Shown one piece after another: positions 44,895 through 54,021 of a stretch of 64,000 bases of DNA. The notes under the pieces are model-generated. The model worked only from the letters and a program-made list of their open reading frames with translations, did no database searches and had not been told where the DNA came from. Source of the DNA: CAIMMJ01 sp037131955 (lineage in GTDB: Bacteria; Bacteroidota; Bacteroidia; UBA4408); assembly GCA_037131955.1 (NCBI GenBank), contig JBAXQC010000005.1, positions 9,049 to 73,048 of the forward strand, written 5' to 3'. Within the stretch, counting starts at the first letter, position 1. Each line of letters starts with the position of its first letter. The translations under genes and the position numbers were made by a program.

Positions 44895-47006
44895 ATGGAA
44901 AAACAAGAAAAACACACACATGTACTAAAAGTTACAGGAATGACTTGCATGGATTGTGCAAAAACAGTTTCCAATTTTTTAATAAAAGAACATGTACAAA
45001 ATCCTCGTGTAGAATTCCTAACGGGAGAAGTTGTTTTTGAGGAGGTAGAACAACAGAAATTAGAATCTATTATTTCTGGAATTAATAAGCTCGGATACAA
45101 AGTACAGGATGATGAGAATTTAAAAAAAGAAATTACTCTTACTCAAAAATTTATTTTTTCTCTCATACTTACAACACCTTTGTTGTTTGGACACTTTTTT
45201 ACTGGAATTTCTTTTCTTGAAAATTCTTTTTTTCAACTCTTTTTATCATTACCAGTTTTTTCTTTAGGTGTAATACATTTTGGAAGAAGTGCAGTTTCTT
45301 CCCTAAAAATGAAACATCCCAACATGGATGTTTTAATATTAATTGGTTCTTCTTCAGCTTTTTTCTACAGTTTGTTTTCGATGATTTATTTTTTTGATGA
45401 CCCACATTTGCATCATAAATTATTTTTCGAAACAGCATCATCCATTGTTTGTTTTGTATTGCTAGGGCAGCTAATTGAGCAAAAAGCAGTTTTTGAGACA
45501 ACAAATTCTCTAAAAGATTTAGTTGGACAGTTACCCAAAACAGCGAAAAGAATTTCTCTTCAATTTGGTAGAGAAATAATCAACGAAATTAGCATTGACG
45601 AAGTAAATAAATTCGACTTAGTATTAGTTTCTTCAGGAGATAAAATCCCTGCCGATGGAGAAGTATATGAAGGAACTGGCACAGTTGATGAATCTATGAT
45701 TTCTGGCGAATCGTTTCCAGTTGATAAATCAGTTGGAAGCAAAGTTTTTGGTGGCACAATTTTACAAAGCGGTACAATAAAATTAAGGGCAGAAACAAAA
45801 GGAGACAAAACAGTACTTTCTGGAATAATAAAATTGGTAAAAGATGCCAATAGTTCAAAGCCTGAGATTCAAAAAATAGGGGATTTAGTAAGCGGATATT
45901 TTGTTTTGGGTGTAGTGGCAATTTCTATTGTCTCATTTCCAATCAATTATTTTATCACCCATAGTTTAATTGAGTCTTTTTTGAGAAGCATAGCTGTTTT
46001 GGTAATTTCTTGCCCTTGTGCAATGGGTTTGGCAACGCCCACCGCAGTAATGGTTGGAGTAGGTTTGGCAACAAAGAAAGGATTGCTCATTAAAGGAGGA
46101 AATACGTTGGAGGCATTAGCAAAAATTGATACTGTTGTTTTTGACAAAACAGGCACACTCACAACAGGAAAATTTAAATTGAATAAGATATCAATTGATG
46201 AAAAGCAAGATGAAAAATTTGTAAAAAACATCATTTATACCTTAGAAAGTTTCTCTAGTCATCCCATAGCAATTTCGCTAAAACAAGAACTAGAATCCAC
46301 TTGTAGAATACTAAAAATAGATGATTACAAAGAGTTTGCTGGCATAGGTGTAGAGGCAATTTTTGAATCAACTATTTACAAACTCATTTCAGGAGAAGAT
46401 TCTGAATTATTTAAAGTAGTAAGTCTGTATAAAAACCAAGAATTAATTGCAACACTTTTTATAGAAGATGAACCAAGAGAAGGTATTGAAGAAATGTTGA
46501 CTTACTTAAAAAGCAAAAACAAAAAAGTTGTTTTGATGAGTGGTGACAAAAAAAATAGAGTAGAAAGTTTTGCTCTAAAATACAATTTTGATGAAGTTTA
46601 CTATGAAACAAAACCCGAACAAAAATTAATAGAAATACAAAAACTTCGTACATCTAACAACGTTGCTATGATTGGAGATGGAATTAATGATGCTCCGGCT
46701 TTATCTTTAGCCAACGTAGGCGTATCTCTTTCCGATGCAAACGCTTCCGCAATTAATTCAGCACAAGTGGTGGTGCTAAAGAACAACAAATTAAAGGGTA
46801 TAGAAGAAGCTTTTGAACTTTCAAGTTTTAGCTACAATACCATTAAACAAAATTTATTTTGGGCATTTTTATACAATATAGTTGCTATTCCTATTGCTGC
46901 AAGTGGGGGTATAAGTCCTATGTTAGCAGCTTTTTCTATGGCATTTAGCGACGTAATTGTAATTGGAAATTCTTTGCTTTTAAAATTGAAAAGAAGAAGT
47001 AAATAA
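44895..47006 (+). CDS. Copper-type P1B ATPase
   Basis: A 703-residue heavy-metal pump. An N-terminal HMA domain carries GMTCMDC (Cys18, Cys21); then about eight membrane helices, SCPCAMGLATP (Cys373-Pro-Cys375) for metal transfer, the phosphorylated FDKTGTLTTG (Asp417), HPIA-type SSHPIAIS and GDGINDAPALS. The CPC motif and MxCxxC domain point to Cu(I) export. Some homologues instead supply copper to oxidases. Confidence 0.9.
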   Translation: MEKQEKHTHVLKVTGMTCMDCAKTVSNFLIKEHVQNPRVEFLTGEVVFEEVEQQKLESIISGINKLGYKVQDDENLKKEITLTQKFIFSLILTTPLLFGHFFTGISFLENSFFQLFLSLPVFSLGVIHFGRSAVSSLKMKHPNMDVLILIGSSSAFFYSLFSMIYFFDDPHLHHKLFFETASSIVCFVLLGQLIEQKAVFETTNSLKDLVGQLPKTAKRISLQFGREIINEISIDEVNKFDLVLVSSGDKIPADGEVYEGTGTVDESMISGESFPVDKSVGSKVFGGTILQSGTIKLRAETKGDKTVLSGIIKLVKDANSSKPEIQKIGDLVSGYFVLGVVAISIVSFPINYFITHSLIESFLRSIAVLVISCPCAMGLATPTAVMVGVGLATKKGLLIKGGNTLEALAKIDTVVFDKTGTLTTGKFKLNKISIDEKQDEKFVKNIIYTLESFSSHPIAISLKQELESTCRILKIDDYKEFAGIGVEAIFESTIYKLISGEDSELFKVVSLYKNQELIATLFIEDEPREGIEEMLTYLKSKNKKVVLMSGDKKNRVESFALKYNFDEVYYETKPEQKLIEIQKLRTSNNVAMIGDGINDAPALSLANVGVSLSDANASAINSAQVVVLKNNKLKGIEEAFELSSFSYNTIKQNLFWAFLYNIVAIPIAASGGISPMLAAFSMAFSDVIVIGNSLLLKLKRRSK

Positions 47007-47092
47007 AAAGTGCTATTAAAAATATCACATCAAATAGAGTTGTTCTATACAAACTGTTTTTTTAAAACTAATTGGTCTATGCACTTAAAAAT

Positions 47093-48085
47093 TTAATGCT
47101 GGATTAAACTCTGTAAATCAAATTTACTTCTTCTTTTTTTAGGACGATTGTTCATGTAATTAATAACAGCTTCTTTTGAAGTGAGCCAATTTCTTCCTTC
47201 TTTAAAAGCATCAATTTTTCCTGTTCTTGCCAAAAGACTTATGTATTCTTGCCCATACGGAACGTCCGACTCTTCGGCAATGTTTTGTATTGGCATATAA
47301 TCATCGTAGGTATTATCTAAACTGCTGCAGTAAATATCTAAGCTTCTTTCACTTGCCTGAATAACCAGTAAAATCAATTTTGAATAATCTCCATTGTTTG
47401 CTTTGTTTAAAGCATCATAATATTTTTTTCTATCCGTTTTTAAAATAATTGCTGGAGGATATCCTTCTTTCATGAGCAATAAGTTAAAAACAAGCCTTAC
47501 GGTTCTGCCATTTCCATCAAAAAAAGGATGAATATGCACAAACCTGTGGTGAAAAATGGTGGCTCTAATAATGGGATGCAACTTTTTAGACTCTTTGTTT
47601 ACCCATTTTATTAATTCATCAATTAAGGCGGATACTTTTAACGCATTTGGAGGGACAAAATTTGCCCCTGAAATTCTAACTCCTGATGTTCTAAATCTAC
47701 CTGCGAAATCTTTTTCAATTTTATTTAAAACTAAGGAATGTACCTCTAAAATATCTTTACTTTTTAACTGGTATTTTTCATTTGTTAGTTGTTCCACATA
47801 TTCAATAGCTTCTTGGTGGTTTACTGCTTCAAAGTGTTCTCTAAGAGATTTTCCTTTTATGGTAAAACCTTCTTCAATAACCATTTTTGTTTCTCTTAGT
47901 GTAAGTGTGTTTCCCTCTATACTGTTAGAGTTATAAGTCCATTCTAGCGATAAACTTTCTTTTATTTTTTTTAGAGCTATTGCAGGAATTGGCCTGTGCT
48001 TATCTAATAGAGTCTTTTTTTCTTGAATTCTATTTAAATAAACTTCTAAGCCATCAAAATTAAAATTGTTTGTTTTCCATTCCAC
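47093..48085 (-). CDS. Fic family AMP-transferase-like protein
   Basis: About 331 residues. HPFFDGNGRTVRL is the catalytic Fic motif HPFxxGNGR. SNSIEGN near the N-terminus fits the inhibitory (S/T)xxxE(G/N) helix, so it is a self-inhibited class II Fic enzyme, expected to AMPylate a protein target. A C-terminal winged-helix-like segment is followed by a basic tail (RPKKRRSKFD). The frame opens at a TTG (48091) that lies within the promoter -7 box; the next in-frame start is the GTG at 48085, chosen here. Confidence 0.85.
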   Translation of the reverse strand: MEWKTNNFNFDGLEVYLNRIQEKKTLLDKHRPIPAIALKKIKESLSLEWTYNSNSIEGNTLTLRETKMVIEEGFTIKGKSLREHFEAVNHQEAIEYVEQLTNEKYQLKSKDILEVHSLVLNKIEKDFAGRFRTSGVRISGANFVPPNALKVSALIDELIKWVNKESKKLHPIIRATIFHHRFVHIHPFFDGNGRTVRLVFNLLLMKEGYPPAIILKTDRKKYYDALNKANNGDYSKLILLVIQASERSLDIYCSSLDNTYDDYMPIQNIAEESDVPYGQEYISLLARTGKIDAFKEGRNWLTSKEAVINYMNNRPKKRRSKFDLQSLIQH

Positions 48086-48088
48086 GCC

Positions 48089-48096
48089 CAAATATA
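48089..48096 (-). promoter_or_regulatory. -7 promoter element of the fic gene
   Basis: Minus strand TATATTTG, exact TAnnTTTG. Only three bases separate it from the GTG at 48085, so the message may be leaderless. Confidence 0.45.
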
Positions 48097-48181
48097 CATC
48101 TTTTTATTAAAATCGGAAAGCACATATAAAAAATATATCCGATATTAAAATTATTTAATTCTTCTTTTAAATTATACAACT

Positions 48182-48189
48182 TACTTTTG
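48182..48189 (+). promoter_or_regulatory. -7 promoter element of the ABC-F gene
   Basis: TACTTTTG, exact TAnnTTTG, four bases before the ATG at 48194. The start is fixed by homology (MISIQNLGVSFGG), so a leaderless message is likely. Confidence 0.5.
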
Positions 48190-48193
48190 CGGT

Positions 48194-50128
48194 ATGATTT
48201 CAATACAAAATTTAGGTGTTTCCTTTGGTGGAAAGGATTTATTTGACGACGTTTCTTTTTTGGTACAAAGTTCCGATAGAATTGGTTTAGTGGGGAAAAA
48301 TGGAGCAGGAAAATCAACTCTCTTAAAAATTATTGCAGGAGAAAACAAATCTTATACCGGCACAATTTCATACCCCAAAGAATTTACCATAGGTTATTTA
48401 GCCCAAGAGATGAAGCATGTAGACGGCAAAACTGTTTTTGAGGAAGCTGTATCTGCGTTCAAAGAAATAAATGAGCTAGAGCAAAAAATAAAAAATTTAG
48501 AACATCTAGTTACTACACGAGAGGATTACGAGTCGGATGAATACCTAAATATTCTAAATCAATTAAACGATGCCAACGAAAGGTTTGGTATGATTGGAGG
48601 CTACAGTTTTGCATCAGATACAGAAAAAATTTTAATGGGATTAGGATTTACTCGTGAAGACTTTGAGAGACAGACTTTAGAATTTAGCGGCGGTTGGAGA
48701 ATGAGAATTGAATTGGCAAAGATTCTACTCAAGAAACCTTCACTTATTTTATTGGATGAGCCCACTAACCATTTAGATATAGAAAGTATCCAGTGGCTCG
48801 AAAATTTTTTGCAAGGATATACTGGCGGATTGTTAATGGTTTCCCATGATAGAGATTTTTTGGATAGAGTAACAAATCGTTCCATAGAAATTGTAAGCGG
48901 AAAAATATACGATTACAAAGCCAACTATTCTAAGTTTGTGCAGCTAAGGCAAGAAAGAATTGAGCAACAAAAAAACGAACAAAAAAACCAAGAAAAATAC
49001 ATAGAACAAACAGAAGCCTTAATAAATAAATACAGAGCAAAAGCAAGCAAAGCAGCCTTTGCACAAAGTTTAATAAAAAAATTAGACCGCCTAGATATTG
49101 TAGAATTAGACGATACAGAAAATGCTGCAATACGGTTTAAATTTCCTCCAGCACCTCATAGCGGAAAGGTTAGCGTTAGATGCGAAAACATCAAAAAAAG
49201 TTATGGTGATAAATTGGTTCTAAACGGAATTGATTTAGAAATTGAAAGAGGCGATAAAGTTGCATTTGTAGGGAAAAATGGACAAGGGAAAAGTACTTTA
49301 GTAAAAATTCTAACCAACAATTTAGAAGCTCAAGGATCAATATTTTTAGGTCATCAAGTAAAGGTGGGTTACTATGCACAAAACCAAGCAGAAATGCTAG
49401 ATGAGGAAAAAACAATTTTTGCAACAATAGATGATGTTGCAGAAGGGGAAATTAGAAAACAAGTAAGAAGTTTGTTGGGTTCATTTTTATTTGGTGGCGA
49501 TGAAGTAGAAAAAAAAGTAAAAGTATTAAGTGGAGGAGAAAAATCTCGACTAGCAATGTGTAAACTTCTCCTTGAGCCGCACAATGTTTTAATTTTAGAT
49601 GAGCCCACCAATCACCTCGACATGAAATCGAAAGACATGTTGAAAGAGGCACTTAAAAATTTTAATGGTACGATAATTATTGTATCACACGATAGAAATT
49701 TTTTACACGAGCTAACAGATAAAATATTTGAATTTAATCAGGGGAAAATAAAACCTTATTTGGGCGATATTTATGATTTTCTGAAAGATAAAAATTTATC
49801 CACACTTGATGATTTAGCAAAGCAAAAAGAAAAGAAATCAGGTGAAGTTAAAGTTGAAGTGCAAAATACTAAATCATACAACGAGAGAAAAGAAGAAGCC
49901 AAAGAGATAAAAAGATTAGAGAACAAATTAAAAAGAACAGAAGAAGAAATTGCAGCAATAGAGAATAAAATTAAACTGTTGGATCAAGAAATGTCTTTGC
50001 CTTCGTTTCTAGAAAATTCAAGCAATGAATTGTTTTTTGCCAATTACCAACAACTTAAATCTAATTTGGAACAGGAATATAAAAATTGGGAAAATGTTGC
50101 ATTGGAATTAGAAACAAATAAGAATTGA
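48194..50128 (+). CDS. ABC-F family ATPase
   Basis: 644 residues with two ABC cassettes and no membrane domain. First cassette: VGKNGAGKSTLLK, FSGGWRMRIELAK, LILLDEPTNHLD. Second: VGKNGQGKSTLVK, LSGGEKSRLAM, VLILDEPTNHLD. The linker (about 240-315) is long and Gln/Lys-rich, and the C-terminus (about 545-640) is a coiled coil, as in Uup/YheS-type members. ABC-F proteins act on the ribosome, in translation or antibiotic protection. Nothing shows a resistance role here. Confidence 0.92.
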   Translation: MISIQNLGVSFGGKDLFDDVSFLVQSSDRIGLVGKNGAGKSTLLKIIAGENKSYTGTISYPKEFTIGYLAQEMKHVDGKTVFEEAVSAFKEINELEQKIKNLEHLVTTREDYESDEYLNILNQLNDANERFGMIGGYSFASDTEKILMGLGFTREDFERQTLEFSGGWRMRIELAKILLKKPSLILLDEPTNHLDIESIQWLENFLQGYTGGLLMVSHDRDFLDRVTNRSIEIVSGKIYDYKANYSKFVQLRQERIEQQKNEQKNQEKYIEQTEALINKYRAKASKAAFAQSLIKKLDRLDIVELDDTENAAIRFKFPPAPHSGKVSVRCENIKKSYGDKLVLNGIDLEIERGDKVAFVGKNGQGKSTLVKILTNNLEAQGSIFLGHQVKVGYYAQNQAEMLDEEKTIFATIDDVAEGEIRKQVRSLLGSFLFGGDEVEKKVKVLSGGEKSRLAMCKLLLEPHNVLILDEPTNHLDMKSKDMLKEALKNFNGTIIIVSHDRNFLHELTDKIFEFNQGKIKPYLGDIYDFLKDKNLSTLDDLAKQKEKKSGEVKVEVQNTKSYNERKEEAKEIKRLENKLKRTEEEIAAIENKIKLLDQEMSLPSFLENSSNELFFANYQQLKSNLEQEYKNWENVALELETNKN

Positions 50129-50190
50129 TTTATAGTTATTTTTAATGCATTGGAATGTTCTTATATTTGAAATTAATTATTCTTTAAAAG

Positions 50191-50424
50191 ATGAGCCTAT
50201 CTTCAACAAAAATTAATCTTGCAAAAAAAATTCTTGAATCAAATAATAAATATTTCATCAATTATGTAAACTCTATTTTTGAAAGTGAGACAGATAATTG
50301 GTTTCAAGAATTACCTAAATCAGTCCAAATATCAGTAAAAAAGGGGATTTTACAATCTGATGCAAATGAAACCATTGCTCATAAGGATATTATGAAGAAG
50401 TACAAGAAATGGACAAATAAATAA
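50191..50424 (+). CDS. Antitoxin-like protein of a ParD/ParE-type module
   Basis: A 77-residue acidic-helical protein resembling the addiction-module component family CHP02574, with the typical WFQELPKSVQISVKKGI and the KDIMKKYKKW ending. It overlaps the downstream toxin frame by 16 bases. Together they form a RelE/ParE-superfamily toxin-antitoxin unit, usually self-repressed. Confidence 0.75.
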   Translation: MSLSSTKINLAKKILESNNKYFINYVNSIFESETDNWFQELPKSVQISVKKGILQSDANETIAHKDIMKKYKKWTNK

Positions 50425-50711
50425 GGTGGACACTTCAAGCTGAAATCTCTTTTGAAGAAATTGTTAGTTACCTTGAAAAGGAATGGACACACAAAGAAAT
50501 TGAAAGTTTTTTTCGATCATTCGAAAAAACAATAGTATACATTTCAAAACAGCCATTAATGTTCAGGAGAACGAACATTAAAGATATTCATGAAGCATTA
50601 ATAACACCTCATAATCTCATTATTTATAAAATTTATCCTTCACACATTGACTTGATAACTTTTTGGAACAGAAGAAAAAATCCAAAAATTAAATCTAAAT
50701 CAATAAAATAA
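50409..50711 (+). pseudogene. RelE/ParE-type toxin with disrupted start
   Basis: From the ATG at 50409 the frame reads Met-Asp-Lys then TAA (50418-50420), then continues open as IRWTLQAEISFEEIVSYLEK to LITFWNRRKNPKIK, a full ParE/RelE-type toxin (HNLIIYKIYPSHIDLITFW is the usual core). No ATG, GTG or TTG restores the N-terminus. Either a substitution changed an isoleucine codon to TAA and silenced the toxin, or translation starts at ATA 50421. Its 3' end overlaps the convergent gene by 12 bases. Confidence 0.7.
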
Positions 50712-51605
50712 TTCTCTGCAATAAATTTCCATTAAAATCTGTTTACTTCTAATTTCCCAACTGTTGTTTCTATTAATTTTTATTTTGGAAACATTATTTT
50801 CGAACAGCATTCTATTTGGCAATAAGTTTTGTTTTAGTGCATTAAACATGGAATAATCTATCACTAAATTAATTCCTTTCAGCTCAATATCATTTAAGGA
50901 AACCCAATACATAGTTCCATCTTTTAATTCTAAGCCAATACTGTTTATTCTTTGGTATAATCCATACTCATCAAAGAAATAAAAGTTATCTGATGTCCTT
51001 ATTGAAACAGCTTTGTTGCTTTCAGAAAAAACTGGTTTTAGAATTTTATTTTTTAATTCGGCGTCAGCATAAATTGTTACCAAGTTTTTTGTGATTCCAC
51101 GATAAAATCTAGATAATAAATTTCCATATTCCGATACATTAAACGCTCCACCATTTCTGCTCGGAACGATTTGTTTCTGAATAGAAACATACTCAATTAA
51201 ACTGTCAAATTTTTTGATGGTATCGGGCAAATATTCCAACACATAATTTTTATTTTTAATTTTTCTTGATGAACTATCTGTTTCTAAAATTATTGCAGCA
51301 GGTTTATTTACAATATATTCGGTTTTTTTTCTTAGAAAATAACTGGTATCTTTTGAATGGTATTTTTCCCAAGTCCCAGTTTTTTGATTGTTATTAAAAC
51401 TACCTTTAAGTAATACTTTTCGTTTATTGTCTCTTATAATAAATGGCCCATTTAAAAGTTGATCTTTAAAGCTGGCTTCAATGTATACATTGCCATAAAC
51501 TCCTCCTAAAAAATGTCCATGGTTCACTGTTGAGTCTTTGTCTTGCGAGAAAGATTTAAAAGAAAAAAGTATATAAAAAGTAAGAAGTAATTTTATATGT
51601 TTCAT
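50700..51605 (-). CDS. Exported protein with MORN-like repeats
   Basis: About 301 residues from the ATG at 51605 (MKHIKLLLTFYILFSFKSFS, a signal peptide); a second ATG at 51623 is less likely. Residues 30-95 resemble MORN repeats (GSFNNNQKTGTWEKYHSK). The rest is not recognised. Function unknown, probably periplasmic or outer-membrane associated. Confidence 0.6.
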   Translation of the reverse strand: MKHIKLLLTFYILFSFKSFSQDKDSTVNHGHFLGGVYGNVYIEASFKDQLLNGPFIIRDNKRKVLLKGSFNNNQKTGTWEKYHSKDTSYFLRKKTEYIVNKPAAIILETDSSSRKIKNKNYVLEYLPDTIKKFDSLIEYVSIQKQIVPSRNGGAFNVSEYGNLLSRFYRGITKNLVTIYADAELKNKILKPVFSESNKAVSIRTSDNFYFFDEYGLYQRINSIGLELKDGTMYWVSLNDIELKGINLVIDYSMFNALKQNLLPNRMLFENNVSKIKINRNNSWEIRSKQILMEIYCRELFY

Positions 51606-51628
51606 TTGTTTGTAATTGTGCATACTAT

Positions 51629-52261
51629 TTATTTCCTCCCAAAATCTGCTGGAATTTCACCCCAAACATCTGTTTCCCATTTTAGAATTTCGTTTCTCCA
51701 GGTATTATTTTTTATCCAATTTTCTGCTCTTTCTAAAAGTTCAAAAAGAGGTTTGTTTCTGGAAGTTTGTTCCAGTTTTGTATTTGCCTTTTTCTTTTTA
51801 ATCCAAGAGATAGCCGTTTTGCTATCTGAATAAATAGGGAACAAATAATTATTTTGTTTGCACCAAGCCAAACCATGAACAATTCCTAAAAATTCAACAA
51901 TGTTGTTGGTTCCATCTAAATAAGGTCCTTTTTGAAAAACTTCTTGTTTACTTGGCATCATTACTCCACGATACTCTGCATCGCCGCTTACTGTATTCCA
52001 TGCAGCGTCTACACACAAGTATTCTCCCTTGGGATAACTTGCAGTTGTTTTTCTTGCAGTTTCAGTATTCTTGGCTTGATAAATATTTTTTTGAAAGGTT
52101 TCTAAAAATGCTTTTTCTGCTTCAATTTTTGTTGGGTACGATTTGTATTTTGAGTCCTTGAATCCAATAACTTGTTTTTGACATTCGTCCCAAGTTTGGT
52201 AAATTCCCGGTTTAGCGCCAACCCACACTACATAGAATTTTTTTTTACTTTTTATCGCCAT
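51629..52261 (-). CDS. Ribonuclease H, viroplasmin type
   Basis: 210 residues. The N-terminal 50 (FYVVWVGAKPGIYQTWDECQ) form a caulimovirus viroplasmin-like RNA/DNA-duplex-binding domain. The RNase H1 domain follows, with active-site acids in CVDAAWNT, NIVEFLGIVHG and YSDSKTAISW. It removes RNA from RNA-DNA hybrids. It overlaps the MscS gene by 17 bases. Confidence 0.9.
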   Translation of the reverse strand: MAIKSKKKFYVVWVGAKPGIYQTWDECQKQVIGFKDSKYKSYPTKIEAEKAFLETFQKNIYQAKNTETARKTTASYPKGEYLCVDAAWNTVSGDAEYRGVMMPSKQEVFQKGPYLDGTNNIVEFLGIVHGLAWCKQNNYLFPIYSDSKTAISWIKKKKANTKLEQTSRNKPLFELLERAENWIKNNTWRNEILKWETDVWGEIPADFGRK

Positions 52262-53351
52262 TGGTAGATGAAAAATAATTATTTATTGTCAGGCTAATTT
52301 CTTCTTCTTTTAGAATTTCTAATAGTTTAAAATTAACTTTCTCTTTAACTTCTAAACTTTCATCGTAAGAAGTAGTGTTCACAAAATAAATTATCAAAAT
52401 CTCAAAACCAATAGTATTATTTATTTCAAAAAACTTTACTGTAAAATCATTTGTAATTTCGTTTTGTTGCTCAAGAAAAGAACTAATTTTAGAAATTAAA
52501 CCTTGTATTTTATCAGCCGGAGTTTCCAGAGAAATTGCCAAATTCATTCTAATTCTTTGCATGGTTTTTAATGTAATATTGTCTAATACACTGTCTACCA
52601 TTTTTTTGTTGGGAACAGTTAAAAAGCTTTTTTCAACAGTTCTAATTCTTGTGCTTCTAAATCCTATTTTTTCTACATGGCCTTTTACGCCTGCCACATC
52701 CACAAAATCGCCAACTGTGAATGGCTTGTCAAAAAATATGGTAAACGAGCCCAACAAATTTTCTAACGATTCTTTGGCTGCCAATGCAATAGCAAGACCT
52801 CCAATACCTAGTCCGGCAATTAATGAGGTAATGTTTAGTTTAAACACTGCTCCTAAAATAAAAAACAAGGATATAACAGCTATGCTAATTTTTATACCTT
52901 CTTTCACAAATGGCACAATTTGATCGTCCATTTTATTTTGTGTAATAATTGCTTTGTGATGAAGAATTAATCCTATAAAGTCTATTATTCTAAGCACAAT
53001 CCAGGTAAAACTAACAATTAAAAAAACTTGAAATGTTCTTTGCAGAAACATTCGTATTCCAAAAAGATGTGCAGGACCAATTTCCCATTGTGCGGGAAAG
53101 GATAAACAGTTAAAGGCAAAATATAGGGTGGAAATAATTACAAAAAAACCAAAGGGTCTTTTAAGTAGCTCGACTAATTTTTGTGAACCAATTTCTTTGG
53201 AATGTTTTTTTAAAACTTCAAATAAAAATCTCGAAAATACATAAGCAATAATTGTTCTAAAAGCAATTCCGGCGAGCAAAATACCAAAGAACCAAAGAAT
53301 CTGTTCTACTGTATTTCCTAAAAATGTTCTCGTTAGCCAATCTGCATCCAT
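52245..53351 (-). CDS. MscS-family mechanosensitive channel
   Basis: 368 residues with about five membrane helices. The pore helix and beta domain match MscS: GLGIGGLAIALAAKESLENL followed by GSFTIFFDKPFTVGDFVD and GFRSTRIRTVEKSFLTVPN. It should release solutes on sudden osmotic downshift. First gene of the pair with RNase H. Confidence 0.9.
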   Translation of the reverse strand: MDADWLTRTFLGNTVEQILWFFGILLAGIAFRTIIAYVFSRFLFEVLKKHSKEIGSQKLVELLKRPFGFFVIISTLYFAFNCLSFPAQWEIGPAHLFGIRMFLQRTFQVFLIVSFTWIVLRIIDFIGLILHHKAIITQNKMDDQIVPFVKEGIKISIAVISLFFILGAVFKLNITSLIAGLGIGGLAIALAAKESLENLLGSFTIFFDKPFTVGDFVDVAGVKGHVEKIGFRSTRIRTVEKSFLTVPNKKMVDSVLDNITLKTMQRIRMNLAISLETPADKIQGLISKISSFLEQQNEITNDFTVKFFEINNTIGFEILIIYFVNTTSYDESLEVKEKVNFKLLEILKEEEISLTINNYFSSTNGDKK

Positions 53352-53417
53352 GTCTATTAAAAAAAATTGGCTATGCTGCTAATGCAACAAAGCCAATATG
53401 AGAATTAAAACTATAAA

Positions 53418-53963
53418 TTATTTTTTTACCAGCTTTTCTATTTCTGCTTCAAGTGCAGAACCTCTCAAATTTTTTGCAACAATAATTCCCTTTGCATCCA
53501 ATAAAAAATTCATTGGAATACTGTTCACACCATATTGGGCAGCTGCGGCACTTTGCCAAGACATTAAATCGCTTACGTGGTTTGCCCAAGATAATTTATC
53601 TTTTGCAATTGCTGCCACCCAATTTTCTTTTGCTTTGTCTAATGAAACGCTATAAATAGTGAAGCCTTTGGCGCCGTTTTTAAATTTTGTGTTTTTGTAT
53701 TTTTCATACGCTGCTACTACTGCCGGGTTTTCCATTCTGCATGGTCCGCACCAAGAAGCCCAAAAATCTATTAATACAATTTTTCCTTTGTTTACAGATG
53801 AAAGAGATAAATCTTTGCCATCTGGAGTTTTGTAAACCATTTCTGGTGCCTTGTTTCCTATGTTCAGTCCAACGGTTGCAGTGCTTCCCGCAAGTTTGTT
53901 CGAGAATCCCCAAACCAAGGTAGAGAAAGCTATAAGTGCAATAAAAAAATTTATTTTTTTCAT
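53418..53963 (-). CDS. TlpA/ResA-like thiol-disulfide oxidoreductase
   Basis: 181 residues: a signal anchor (MKKINFFIALIAFSTLVWGF) and a periplasmic thioredoxin fold with WASWCGPCRMENP. The cis-Pro loop is NSIPMNFLLD. It probably reduces or isomerises disulfides in exported proteins or cytochrome c. No cytochrome assembly genes adjoin. Confidence 0.9.
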   Translation of the reverse strand: MKKINFFIALIAFSTLVWGFSNKLAGSTATVGLNIGNKAPEMVYKTPDGKDLSLSSVNKGKIVLIDFWASWCGPCRMENPAVVAAYEKYKNTKFKNGAKGFTIYSVSLDKAKENWVAAIAKDKLSWANHVSDLMSWQSAAAAQYGVNSIPMNFLLDAKGIIVAKNLRGSALEAEIEKLVKK

Positions 53964-54021
53964 TTTTTGTTTAGTTATTGTTGGTATTCTTTTGACAATT
54001 ATTGTTCCAAAAGTATAAAAA

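Noticed and set aside
48085..48317. Minus-strand frame of 85 codons over the fic/ABC-F gap
   Set aside because: It runs through both promoters and into the coding ABC-F start in antisense; no recognisable protein.
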